Below, one piece after another: positions 34,828-43,328 of a stretch of DNA of 64,000 bases; the first letter of the stretch is position 1, and each line of letters opens with the position of its first letter. The notes under the pieces were generated by a model. It was not told the DNA's origin. It saw nothing but the letters and a program-made list of their open reading frames with translations, and did no database searches. The translations under genes and the position numbers were made by a program. The stretch lies in the NCBI RefSeq assembly GCF_000730565.1, contig NZ_BBIQ01000013.1, forward strand, positions 86,427-150,426, given 5' to 3'. The stretch comes from Pseudomonas fulva NBRC 16637 = DSM 17717. GTDB lineage: Bacteria; Pseudomonadota; Gammaproteobacteria; Pseudomonadales; Pseudomonadaceae.

Positions 34828-35445
34828 ATGTCCCTGATCCCTGAAATCGACGCCTTCCTGGGCTGCCCCACACCCGATGCCTGGATCGAGGCGGCGCTGG
34901 CCGATCAGGAAACGCTGCTGATCGATCACAAGAATTGCGAGTTCAAGGCGGCCAGCACGGCATTGAGCCTGATCGCCAAGTACAACACCCATCTTGACCT
35001 GATCAACATGATGTCGCGCCTGGCGCGCGAAGAGCTGGTTCATCACGAGCAGGTCTTGCGGCTGATGAAGCGTCGAGGCGTACCGCTGCGCCCTGTGTCG
35101 GCCGGTCGCTACGCCTCGGGCCTGCGTCGTCTGGTGCGCGCCCACGAGCCGGTCAAGTTGGTGGATACGCTGGTGGTCGGGGCATTCATCGAGGCACGCA
35201 GCTGCGAACGTTTTGCGGCCCTGGCGCCGCACCTGGATGAAGAGCTGGGCCGTTTCTATCACGGCCTGCTCAAAAGTGAAGCGCGCCACTATCAGGGCTA
35301 CCTCAAGTTGGCGCATCACTATGGCGATGAGGCGGACATCGCGCGTCGGGTTGAACTGGTACGCGCCGCAGAAGCGGAACTCATCGCCTCAGCGGATCAA
35401 GAGCTGCGTTTTCACAGCGGCATACCGCTGGCACAGGCCGCCTGA
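34828..35445 (+). CDS. miaE: tRNA 2-methylthio-N6-isopentenyl adenosine-37 hydroxylase
   Basis: 205 residues of the MiaE diiron family. Ferritin-like ligands appear in LIDHKNCEFKAA, LAREELVHHEQVL, FIEARSCERF and LLKSEARHYQGY, giving E-x2-H pairs. It hydroxylates ms2i6A37 in tRNAs reading UNN codons, using O2. The first ATG of the frame is 34813; I prefer 34828 because MSLIPEIDAFLGCP is the usual N-terminus as I recall it. Neither start has a strong ribosome binding site. It is divergent from the Anr-controlled stress gene. Confidence 0.9.
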   Translation: MSLIPEIDAFLGCPTPDAWIEAALADQETLLIDHKNCEFKAASTALSLIAKYNTHLDLINMMSRLAREELVHHEQVLRLMKRRGVPLRPVSAGRYASGLRRLVRAHEPVKLVDTLVVGAFIEARSCERFAALAPHLDEELGRFYHGLLKSEARHYQGYLKLAHHYGDEADIARRVELVRAAEAELIASADQELRFHSGIPLAQAA

Positions 35446-35469
35446 GCTCAGCAGGCGGCAGGGTGGGTG

Positions 35470-35790
35470 TCAGTCGCGTCGACCCAGCAGCAGGCCCACC
35501 ACCAGGCCGACGCCCGCTGAAAGAGCCACGGTCTGCCAAGGGTGGCCGCCAATGTAATCCTGGGTGGCCGCGACCATGGGCTTTGCCTTGTCACGCAGGT
35601 TACCGGCGGCTTCGCGGGCCTGACGTAGCTTGAGGCTGATCTGGGTGCGCAGGGTTTCGGCTTCTTCGCCCACCAGCGCGGCGCTGTCGTTGAGCAACCG
35701 CTCGGATTCCTCGATCAGCGCCTGTAGCTCGCTGAATACCTGGTCCTTGATCTGGTCGCTGTCGGGTACTGCGGCATTTTTACGGGCCAT
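35470..35790 (-). CDS. DUF883/ElaB-YqjD family membrane-anchored protein
   Basis: 106 residues: a long charged helix (about 15-75), then QDYIGGHPWQTVALSAGVG and a C-terminal hydrophobic anchor ending LLLGRRD. This is the ElaB/YqjD/DUF883 pattern, C-tail-anchored inner-membrane proteins that can bind ribosomes in E. coli. A GGAGGAG site precedes the start. Converges with miaE. Confidence 0.88.
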   Translation of the reverse strand: MARKNAAVPDSDQIKDQVFSELQALIEESERLLNDSAALVGEEAETLRTQISLKLRQAREAAGNLRDKAKPMVAATQDYIGGHPWQTVALSAGVGLVVGLLLGRRD

Positions 35791-35912
35791 GCCATGCTCC
35801 TCCTGGACGGGTCGTTAGAACAATGGATACTCGTGCGCCAGAAAAGTTGCCTCGCAGTGGGCGCTGGCGCCTTGGTGTAAGATACCGGTCATTTCCATCA
35901 GGCAGGTGATCC

Positions 35913-36176
35913 ATGAGTTTCAATCTGGCCAACATGAGCTACGAGGAACGGGCACAGATCGAGGCCGAGAAAGCCCGGCTGTTCGAGATGTGGCAAGCAA
36001 ACCTGGGTAAGGCCAAGGGCGAGGCGGCCCGGCTGATCGCTGAAAAACCTCGGCGCAAGGGCAAATGGGCCGAATGGGTGCGCAATGAGCTGGACACCAT
36101 GACGCCCCCTGAATACGCCAGCATGGTGCGCAGCGAAGTCAACAAGCTGATGGCCGCTGCCAGCGCTGCTCGCTAA
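35913..36176 (+). CDS. Conserved small basic protein, unknown function
   Basis: 87 residues with AGGTGA before the start. The N-terminal half is a charged helix (YEERAQIEAEKARLFEMW). The centre is basic (KPRRKGKWAEWVRNEL), and the end is Ala-rich. No signal peptide or membrane span. The composition suggests a soluble helical protein, perhaps nucleic-acid-binding. I recognise no named family. Confidence 0.7.
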   Translation: MSFNLANMSYEERAQIEAEKARLFEMWQANLGKAKGEAARLIAEKPRRKGKWAEWVRNELDTMTPPEYASMVRSEVNKLMAAASAAR

Positions 36177-36193
36177 GCCCTGCACGTGTCGCC

Positions 36194-36676
36194 CTACCAC
36201 TCGCTGCCCTTGGGCAGGTCCAGCGTGCCTTTGTCACTGAACCGCACCGTGCCGAAGGGGCCGCTGGCCAGTTTGCCGCGCAGCGTATAGGGCAGACCTT
36301 GCAGCGTGTTCAACTGGCCTAGCCCATACGCCTGGCGCAGAAACGCAAACGCGGTGATGCTCACCGGCACTTGGACCACAGCCTCGCCATACCGGCCAAT
36401 CTGTCCGCCCTGGTCGCTGACGCCCGCTGCCAAGGGCTGGCCGTTGACCTCCAGGTTCACTGCAATACCGTTGTACTCGATCGGTGTTTCATTGGGGTTT
36501 TGTACCCGCAGCTTTACCGCCATGCGCACTTCCAAGTCCTGTCCAGGCAAGGGTTCCAGGCCGATTACGCTGATCGAAACCGGATCCCGGGGTTGCAACA
36601 GCGCGCACGCGCTCAAGGTCGCCGACATCAGCAGGACAGTGAGCAGACGGGTGAGGCGCAAAGGGCGTAGGGTCAT
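36194..36676 (-). CDS. LEA type 2 (WHy domain) family lipoprotein
   Basis: 160 residues from ATG 36676. A lipoprotein signal ends in lipobox LSAC. The mature protein carries a WHy/LEA14-like beta domain: VKLRVQNPNETPIEYNGIAV is the core pattern. Small Pseudomonas lipoproteins of this sort are common, with undefined envelope or desiccation-related roles. The frame upstream of M14 lacks signal features, so I trimmed it. It is divergent from iutY. Confidence 0.8.
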   Translation of the reverse strand: MTLRPLRLTRLLTVLLMSATLSACALLQPRDPVSISVIGLEPLPGQDLEVRMAVKLRVQNPNETPIEYNGIAVNLEVNGQPLAAGVSDQGGQIGRYGEAVVQVPVSITAFAFLRQAYGLGQLNTLQGLPYTLRGKLASGPFGTVRFSDKGTLDLPKGSEW

Positions 36677-36747
36677 GGGGCAGGCCTTGGGAAGAATCGT
36701 CCGGCAGTGTGGCAAATGCTCGGCAGCGTTGAAAGTGTCGGTGAAGA

Positions 36748-36766
36748 TGAAAGATACTGTTTCTCA
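36748..36766. promoter_or_regulatory. Candidate Fur box upstream of iutY
   Basis: The 19-bp stretch TGAAAGATACTGTTTCTCA, 42 bp before the iutY start, is an imperfect inverted repeat compatible with the Fur 7-1-7 pattern. The match is moderate, but the location in front of an iron-uptake sigma gene supports it. Confidence 0.5.
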
Positions 36767-36807
36767 TTAACGCCCGACAATTTCTCTTACTGTGTAGTTG
36801 CCTAACC

Positions 36808-37932
36808 ATGCTGACGTCTCACGTGCCGGGCCTGCTGGCAAGTTTCCAGGAACACTATGACGACTTGTTGCAGTTTCTGACACGGCGCATGCGTGACCGC
36901 CAGCGCGCTGCGGACGTTGCCCACGAAACTTACCTGAGGCTTGCGCAGATCGATGCGCACGGCGTGCCGGTGCTGCACCCGCGCCGCTTCATTTTTCGCG
37001 TGGCGGGAAACATTGCGATCGATGCCCTGCGTCGTGATCAGCGCCTCGCCGCGTGCCACGACGACAGCGAGGGCATGGCACACGTGGCCTGTGGCGCGCC
37101 GGCACCGGAGGCGGCGCTGCTGGCGAGCGAGCGCCTGATGATTCTTGACCAGGCCCTGCTGCAACTGCCCCCCAAAGCGCGTCAGGCGCTCTTGCTCAAC
37201 CGCGTGGAAGGGTTGACGCAAAGGCAGGTCGCGCAAAGGCTCGGCGTGTCCGAAAGCATGGTGGCCAAATACATCGGCCAGGCGCTGCGGCACTGCCGGG
37301 GATGGCTGCAGAAGGCAGGCGTTGCCGCGTGCATGGCGTTGATGCTGGGCAGTTGGATGGCGTGGCAGCAGGCACCTGTGTGGTTGTCCGACTATCACAC
37401 CAGTACCGGCGAGCGGCGCATGCTCACCTTGCCCGATGGCACCCGTGTCACCCTCAACAGCGCCAGTGCCATAAAGCTGGAATTCGACGCGCACGAACGT
37501 CGGGTGGTGGTCGTGGCTGGCGAAGCGCTGTTCGAGACGTCCGCCGATGCCCGTCCTTTCGTGGTCGAAACGACAGGGCTGCCGGTAGACGGCACCGGCG
37601 CGAGGTTCAGCGTGCGGCGCGACGGGCATGTGGTGCTTGGCCAGGGGGCTGCTCGGCAGGGCGCCCAGCCCTTGAGCGTGGCGCCCGATGCCGAGGCGCA
37701 GCTGGCCTGGCAACGGGGCAAGTTGATCTTCAATGGCAAGCCTCTGGGGCAGGTGCTCGCTGAGCTTGAGCGTTACCGCCTTGGGCGCATCGTGTTGTCC
37801 GACCAACAGCTGGCGGGTCTTGAGGTCAGTGGCGTGTTCGACCTGGACGAACCGCAAGCCATGCTGCGCACCCTGGAGCAGCGATATGGCCTGAAAGTCT
37901 CCTACTTGCCGTGGCTCGCAGTGGTGTATTGA
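36808..37932 (+). CDS. iutY: One-piece ECF sigma factor / FecR-type anti-sigma hybrid
   Basis: 374 residues that fuse two normally separate proteins. Residues about 10-85 are sigma region 2 and 110-168 region 4 (GLTQRQVAQRLGVSESMVAKY). A membrane span follows at about 172-191, then a periplasmic FecR domain (about 195-290) and an STN-like C-terminal domain (about 300-370). P. putida IutY is the described example of such a protein, controlling the aerobactin receptor IutA. The Gly262-Thr263 pair in VDGTGARFSV lies where related anti-sigma factors self-cleave. The sigma part would be released by regulated proteolysis on siderophore binding. The receptor gene follows directly. Confidence 0.9.
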   Translation: MLTSHVPGLLASFQEHYDDLLQFLTRRMRDRQRAADVAHETYLRLAQIDAHGVPVLHPRRFIFRVAGNIAIDALRRDQRLAACHDDSEGMAHVACGAPAPEAALLASERLMILDQALLQLPPKARQALLLNRVEGLTQRQVAQRLGVSESMVAKYIGQALRHCRGWLQKAGVAACMALMLGSWMAWQQAPVWLSDYHTSTGERRMLTLPDGTRVTLNSASAIKLEFDAHERRVVVVAGEALFETSADARPFVVETTGLPVDGTGARFSVRRDGHVVLGQGAARQGAQPLSVAPDAEAQLAWQRGKLIFNGKPLGQVLAELERYRLGRIVLSDQQLAGLEVSGVFDLDEPQAMLRTLEQRYGLKVSYLPWLAVVY

Positions 37933-38065
37933 TCCTCGCAGCGGCCGTTTCGAGACTCACCCGAAAAATTTTCCATCGGTACTGCAAGTTCTTGTGAGCT
38001 GGATCGTCGTAGTGGGGCTAAGCCGCAAACCATTCCCATTCACGACTTGCCTGGAAGCTTTTCTC

Positions 38066-40501
38066 GTGCCTCTCATGCCCAAGCCCTCGAATAGCCGCTG
38101 CCGTTTTCTGCCACCTGTATTGATGTCGTGCGGCGCGTTGGCCGTGTTGGCCGGCACGCTGCCTGCTCATGTCGCTGCGGCGACACAGCAAGGGCAGGTG
38201 CAGACCGCGCAGGTTCAGCTGAACGTCCCGGCGCAGCCGCTGGACCAGGCGTTGACGCGCTTTGCCGATCAGGCCGGCCTGCATTTGCTGTACACCACGG
38301 CTGATGTGGCGGGTCTGCAGAGCCCGACCTTGCAGGGCGCCTACAGTGTCGAACACGCCTTGCAGCGGTTGCTCGAAGGCAGCGGCTTGAGCTGGCAGTT
38401 CACCGATGCGCGCACGGTGACGCTGCGCAAGCGCGATTCCACCCTGGAAGCCATCAACCTCAAGCCGATCGAAGTGAGCGTGGCCTCGCGTACCAGCACC
38501 GCCATCAGCGAGATCCCAGGCACCGTGTGGGTGGTCGATCAGCAGCAGCTTCGCGAGCAGATCGACAGTGGCGTAAGCCTCAAGGAAGCCATCGGCAAAC
38601 TGGTGCCTGGCCTTGACCTGGCGCCGGAGGGGCGCACCAATTACGGGCAGAACATGCGTGGGCGCAGCGTGCTGGTGATGATCGATGGCGTCAGCCAGAA
38701 CAGCTCGCGAGGCCTGTCGCGCCAGTTCGACAGTATCTCGCCGTTCAACGTCCAGCGGGTCGAAGTACTGTCCGGCGCCAGCGCCATCTACGGAGGCGGT
38801 GCGACCGGGGGCATCATCAATATCGTGACCAAAAAGGGCGAGGCGGGCCCTGCGCATTTCGAAACCCAGCTCGGCGCCAGCAGCGGCTTCAACAACAGCG
38901 ATGATCTGGCGACCCGCTTTGCCCAGTCGGTCAGCGGTGGCAACGAGCGCTTCACCGCCCGTCTTGGTGTGTCCGGCGAGCAGAACGAGGCGTTCTACGA
39001 TGGGGCAGGCGATCAGATCTTCATCGACAATACCCAGACCGACCTGCAATACAACCGCACGCTGGACCTGCTTGGTAGCCTGGGCATGCAGTTCGATGAG
39101 CAACAGAGCCTTGACCTGCTGGCCCAGTACTATGATTCCGGCAACCATGGCAGCACCGGCATCTGGTTTCCCAACCTCAATTACAACGGCCCCTCCGACC
39201 TGGAAGAGGCCCAGTTGCGCAGTGGGTACTCGTCCGACCTGAACCCACGCACCCGGCGCCTGCTGCTCAACGCCAATTACCACCACAATGATGTGCTGGG
39301 CCAGGATTTCTACCTGCAGGCTTCCTACCGCAAGGAAAACAACAACTTCTACCCTTTCCCTTACTACAACCGAGGGACACCCACCGGCTCGCGCGGGGTG
39401 TATTTTGCAGCCTCGCAGCAGAACTTCGAGGTCACCAGCCTCAAAGGGTTGTTCGCCAAGCAGTGGGACACGCTGAAGTTCACCTATGGCGTGGACATTG
39501 ACCGGGAACGTTTCAACGCTGACCAAACCGTGTTCGATGCACGTGTGTCCTCCGAAAGTGGCGGGCTGGACCTGGACAAGGCCAGCAAGGCTGCGCGCTA
39601 CCCCAGTTATGTCGTCGATGGGGTCTCGCTGTATGGCCAGCTCGAATGGCGCGCCACCGACAACCTGACGTTTTCCGGCGGGGCCCGGCGCCAGCAGATG
39701 GATGTGGAGGTGGGTGACTACAAAGGCGTTCCGGGCGGCAGTAACGACTACCAGGTCAATCTCTACAACCTGGGGGCGATCTACGACTTCAAGAACGGCC
39801 ATCAGCTGTGGACCAACTACGGTGAAGGCTTTGACTTGCCCGATCCGGCCAAGTACTACGGCAAGCCCGGCCTCAGTGTCGGGGACAACCCGCTGGCTGG
39901 GATCAAGAGCCGCCAGGTGGAAGTGGGCTGGCGCTATGCCGACGTGCAGTGGGACGCTCAAGCTGCGCTGTACTACATCTGGTCGGACAAGATCATCAAT
40001 GTGGATTCGCAAACCCTCACCATTGACGTCGAAGACCAGAAGAGTCGCGACTTTGGCTTCGAGGGGGCACTCACGCGCCACTTCGACCAAGGTTGGGAAG
40101 CCGGCGGCACGCTGCACCTCACCCGTTCCGAGGAAGAGGCAGACGGCGGCGGGTGGCGCAAGCGCGATGCGCGTTATGCCTCCTTGTCCAAAGCCACCGC
40201 TTTCATTGGCTGGAAGGATGACGGGCGCAGTGCGCGGCTGCAGGCCAATCGCGCTTTCAGCTTGAAGGACGACGCCCAGCACAAGATCGATGGCTACACC
40301 ACGCTCGATCTGCTGGGCAGCCAGGAGACCGATTACGGCACCTTCAGCGCAGGTGTCCAGAACCTACTGGACAAGCAGTACAGCACCGTATGGGGCCAGC
40401 GTGCGACGCTGTTCTACGCGCCCACCTATGGGCCTGCCTACCTCTACGATTATCAAGGTCGAGGCAGGACCTACACACTGACCTGGAGCCTGGCCTACTG
40501 A
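38066..40501 (+). CDS. iutA: TonB-dependent ferric siderophore receptor/transducer (aerobactin type)
   Basis: 811 residues. After an export signal the N-terminus has an STN signalling domain (LNVPAQPLDQALTRFADQAG to about residue 130), then a plug domain with TSTAISEIPGTVWVV and the VLSGASAIYGGGATGGIINI motif, and a C-terminal barrel ending in an aromatic-rich strand (YTLTWSLAY). The IutA assignment rests on pairing with iutY and on plug similarity. GTG 38066, with GGAAG 9 bp upstream, is the likely start; ATG 38075 is the alternative. The STN domain is the part expected to touch IutY. Confidence 0.87.
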   Translation: MPLMPKPSNSRCRFLPPVLMSCGALAVLAGTLPAHVAAATQQGQVQTAQVQLNVPAQPLDQALTRFADQAGLHLLYTTADVAGLQSPTLQGAYSVEHALQRLLEGSGLSWQFTDARTVTLRKRDSTLEAINLKPIEVSVASRTSTAISEIPGTVWVVDQQQLREQIDSGVSLKEAIGKLVPGLDLAPEGRTNYGQNMRGRSVLVMIDGVSQNSSRGLSRQFDSISPFNVQRVEVLSGASAIYGGGATGGIINIVTKKGEAGPAHFETQLGASSGFNNSDDLATRFAQSVSGGNERFTARLGVSGEQNEAFYDGAGDQIFIDNTQTDLQYNRTLDLLGSLGMQFDEQQSLDLLAQYYDSGNHGSTGIWFPNLNYNGPSDLEEAQLRSGYSSDLNPRTRRLLLNANYHHNDVLGQDFYLQASYRKENNNFYPFPYYNRGTPTGSRGVYFAASQQNFEVTSLKGLFAKQWDTLKFTYGVDIDRERFNADQTVFDARVSSESGGLDLDKASKAARYPSYVVDGVSLYGQLEWRATDNLTFSGGARRQQMDVEVGDYKGVPGGSNDYQVNLYNLGAIYDFKNGHQLWTNYGEGFDLPDPAKYYGKPGLSVGDNPLAGIKSRQVEVGWRYADVQWDAQAALYYIWSDKIINVDSQTLTIDVEDQKSRDFGFEGALTRHFDQGWEAGGTLHLTRSEEEADGGGWRKRDARYASLSKATAFIGWKDDGRSARLQANRAFSLKDDAQHKIDGYTTLDLLGSQETDYGTFSAGVQNLLDKQYSTVWGQRATLFYAPTYGPAYLYDYQGRGRTYTLTWSLAY

Positions 40502-40553
40502 GGCCGTTGCGCACGGCCTAACCCACACCGGCGCCCCGATCAGTGGGCGCTGG
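40501..40553 (+). terminator. Two adjacent hairpins after iutA
   Basis: AGGCCGT/ACGGCCT (40501-40507 with 40513-40519) and GCGCCC/GGGCGC (40531-40536 with 40545-40550). Neither is followed by a T run, so termination is possible but not shown. Confidence 0.35.
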
Positions 40554-40662
40554 CTGAAACATCGTGAATCACCTGTAGCGTCGCCAAGCCTTTTGACTCG
40601 AACCCTTTGCGCCGTAGGCTATCAAAGCCACCAGGCCAGGCGTTTTCGTACGGAGGTGAAGC

Positions 40663-40980
40663 ATGAAACTGACAATACCGTTGTTGGTAGTAGGCATGGC
40701 CGTCTGGCTACCTACCCATGCGACCGCGCAGCCGTGGCTGCACGTTGCCGCCAATGGCAACAACCCCTACAACAGCCCCGTACAGCGTGCCAATCCCAAC
40801 AGCCGCCAGGGCAGCGTCCCGGCGACGCCGCCTGTGCGCGGTCCGTCTACCCAGCCCATACCGCGCACCCCGACGGTAGAGAACCGCGGCATCGGCAACG
40901 GTGAAAACCTGCGCCGTCAGCAGCAAACGCCCAATCTGGAGCCTGTGCGGCCCCCGCGGGATAACCCGCGCGCGCCCTGA
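40663..40980 (+). CDS. Small secreted Pro/Asn/Arg-rich protein
   Basis: 105 residues with a Sec signal peptide (about 1-23, HATA-QP). The mature part is low complexity, rich in Pro, Asn, Arg and Gln, and probably disordered. The start has a strong ribosome binding site, GGAGGTGA. It lies 34 bp before the sugar dehydrogenase gene and may be cotranscribed. No family recognised. Confidence 0.7.
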   Translation: MKLTIPLLVVGMAVWLPTHATAQPWLHVAANGNNPYNSPVQRANPNSRQGSVPATPPVRGPSTQPIPRTPTVENRGIGNGENLRRQQQTPNLEPVRPPRDNPRAP

Positions 40981-41014
40981 CTCCAGTACCCTGTATATGT
41001 CAAAGGAACTTCGC

Positions 41015-42166
41015 ATGTCTCGAGCAACCTGGCTGGTTACCCTGGCCGCTGCCGCGTTATCGCCTCTGTTGGCCAATGCCGCTGCCCAGCAGACGTTCAA
41101 AAGTGAAGAGGGCACCCTTACCGTCGATACCGTGGCCAATGGTCTGCGTACGCCGTGGGCGCTGGCGTTCCTGCCTGGCGGCCAGGACATGCTGGTCACC
41201 GAACGCCCAGGCAACCTGCGCGTCATCAACGCCGAAGGCAAGGTCGGCCCGGCCATCAATGGCGTGCCTAAAGTCTGGGCCGAGGGCCAAGGCGGCTTGC
41301 TGGATGTGGCCTTGTCGCCCGAGTTCGCCAAGGACCGCACGGTCTACCTGTCCTATGCCGAGGAGGGCAGCGACGGCAAGGCGGGGACCGCTGTGGGCCG
41401 CGGCCAGCTGTCGACCGATCGTGCCCGGCTGGAAAACTTCACCGTCATCTTCCGTCAGCAACCCAAACTGTCGGTGGGTAACCATTTCGGGTCGCGCCTG
41501 GTGTTCGACCGCAACGGGTACCTGTTCATCGCCCTGGGCGAGAACAATCAGCGCTCGACGGCTCAGGATCTGGACAAGCTGCAAGGCAAGGTGGTGCGCA
41601 TCCTGCCAGACGGCGAAGTACCCAAGGACAATCCGTTCTATGGCCAGAAAAACGTGCGGCCGGAAATCTGGTCGTTTGGCCACCGTAACCAGCAGGGTGC
41701 TGCGTTGAATCCTTGGACTGGCGCTTTGTGGACTAACGAACACGGTCCCCGCGGTGGTGACGAAATCAATATCCCGAAGCCGGGCAAGAACTACGGTTGG
41801 CCCATCGCAACCCACGGCATCAACTATTCGATGCTGCCCATTCCGGAGGCGAAGGGTAAACATGTCGATGGCATGGTCGATCCGAACCACGTGTGGGAAA
41901 AGTCGCCCGGGGTTAGTGGCATGGCATTTTATGACAGCCCCGTGTTCACGGCGTGGGATCACAACCTGTTCATCGGCGCGTTGGCCACGCAGGAGCTGAT
42001 CCGCCTGCAGCTCGAGGGCGACAAGGTGGTACACGAAGAGCGCCTGCTGGGCGATTTGAAAGCGCGCATTCGTGATGTTCGGGTAGGACCAGACGGTTAC
42101 CTGTACGTGTTGACCGATGACAAGGATGGCGAGCTGCTGAAGGTGGGGCTGGCGCAGCCAGACTGA
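41015..42166 (+). CDS. PQQ-dependent sugar (aldose) dehydrogenase, soluble-GDH fold
   Basis: 383 residues with a signal peptide (about 1-22, ANA). It is a six-bladed beta-propeller of the soluble quinoprotein glucose dehydrogenase/YliI family: LRTPWALAFLPGG at the start, LDVALSPEF, SVGNHFGSRLVF, SFGHRNQQGAA, NEHGPRGGDEIN and KNYGWP. E. coli YliI oxidises aldoses with PQQ in the periplasm. ATG 41015 follows AAGGA at 7 bp. Substrate range is not predictable. Confidence 0.88.
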   Translation: MSRATWLVTLAAAALSPLLANAAAQQTFKSEEGTLTVDTVANGLRTPWALAFLPGGQDMLVTERPGNLRVINAEGKVGPAINGVPKVWAEGQGGLLDVALSPEFAKDRTVYLSYAEEGSDGKAGTAVGRGQLSTDRARLENFTVIFRQQPKLSVGNHFGSRLVFDRNGYLFIALGENNQRSTAQDLDKLQGKVVRILPDGEVPKDNPFYGQKNVRPEIWSFGHRNQQGAALNPWTGALWTNEHGPRGGDEINIPKPGKNYGWPIATHGINYSMLPIPEAKGKHVDGMVDPNHVWEKSPGVSGMAFYDSPVFTAWDHNLFIGALATQELIRLQLEGDKVVHEERLLGDLKARIRDVRVGPDGYLYVLTDDKDGELLKVGLAQPD

Positions 42167-42209
42167 AGCAGCACTGTCGTCGGCAAGGAGGCGACAGGTA
42201 CAATGCGCC

Positions 42210-43313
42210 ATGACCACCAATCCCTTGCAGCGCTACCAGCAAGCCCTGGAAACCCAGGGCTTTGTCGTTGACCCTGCACAGCGCCTTGCCATCGAGGCGC
42301 TCCAGGCCTGCTTCGAGACTGTCGAACGTGGACGATCCACGCACGGCCTTTACCTTTGGGGGCCAGTAGGGCGTGGCAAGACCTGGTTGATGGATCAGTT
42401 TCATCGTTGCCTGACCGTGCCGAGTCGCCGCCAGCATTTTCACCATTTCATGGCCTGGGTGCACCGTCGGTTATTTGAGCTCAACGGCACGCCGGACCCC
42501 TTGATGGCGCTGGCAGAGGGGCTGGCAAGCGAGATTCGCGTGCTGTGCTTCGACGAGCTGTTTGTCAGCGACATTGCCGACGCGATCATCCTAGGCCGTT
42601 TGTTCCAGGTCCTGTTCGACTTGGGCGTGGTCGTGGTTGCCACGTCCAATCAACCGCCCGGCCAACTGTATTGCAACGGTTTCAACCGCGAACGTTTCTT
42701 GCCCGCCATCGCTGCCATCGAGCGGCACATGCGTGTGCTGCCGGTAGCGGGCGAGCAAGACCACCGGCAACACCCAGGTCTGCCGTGCCAGCGCTACTGG
42801 GTGACCGACGACCGGGGCAGTCACCTGGCTGCGGTCTTCGAGCGGCTGAGCCCAGACGATCCAGGCACCGACCGGCCCCTCATGTTGGGGAGTCGCCAGG
42901 TACAGGTAGTGCGCCGAAGTGCGAAGGCCATCTGGTGCCGTTTCGACGCGTTGTGCGAACAACCGATGGCTACCCAGGAATTCATGATGCTGTGTGACCG
43001 TTTCGCGGCGATCCTGGTGTCGGACATACCGGCTCTAAGTGGTCAGCAACAGACCGGACGCATTGCCCGCGGCACGGAGGACGGTGCTTCGCGTGTACTA
43101 GCGGGCGACCGCGACTTGCCGGCACTCTCGCCCAAGGACGATGCCGTGCGCCGCTTCATCGCCCTGGTCGACGAATGCTACGACCGCCGGGTGGCGCTGT
43201 ACCTGGAAGCAGGAGTGCCGCTCGAGGCGCTGTACACGCAGGGGTATCTCGCCTTTCCCTACCAGCGCACCCTCAGCCGGCTGCGTGAAATGCAGCTGCA
43301 GCGCTTTGCCTGA
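42210..43313 (+). CDS. zapE: Cell-division-associated ATPase ZapE (AFG1-like)
   Basis: 367 residues. The P-loop is GPVGRGKT, Walker B is VLCFDELFV, sensor-1 is VVATSN followed by QPP. The order and the C-terminal RFIALVDECYDRRVAL motif are typical of ZapE/AFG1 ATPases, which act at the division site under stress and relate to a mitochondrial chaperone. The frame starts at ATG 42210. An AAGGAGG lies 19 bp upstream, farther than usual. Confidence 0.88.
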   Translation: MTTNPLQRYQQALETQGFVVDPAQRLAIEALQACFETVERGRSTHGLYLWGPVGRGKTWLMDQFHRCLTVPSRRQHFHHFMAWVHRRLFELNGTPDPLMALAEGLASEIRVLCFDELFVSDIADAIILGRLFQVLFDLGVVVVATSNQPPGQLYCNGFNRERFLPAIAAIERHMRVLPVAGEQDHRQHPGLPCQRYWVTDDRGSHLAAVFERLSPDDPGTDRPLMLGSRQVQVVRRSAKAIWCRFDALCEQPMATQEFMMLCDRFAAILVSDIPALSGQQQTGRIARGTEDGASRVLAGDRDLPALSPKDDAVRRFIALVDECYDRRVALYLEAGVPLEALYTQGYLAFPYQRTLSRLREMQLQRFA

Positions 43314-43328
43314 TGCGGCCGCGCCCGA

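Noticed and set aside
38018..40282. 754-codon open frame on the minus strand
   Set aside because: It is exactly antisense to iutA, whose protein is clearly recognisable. Long antisense frames are expected in GC-rich DNA with this codon usage.
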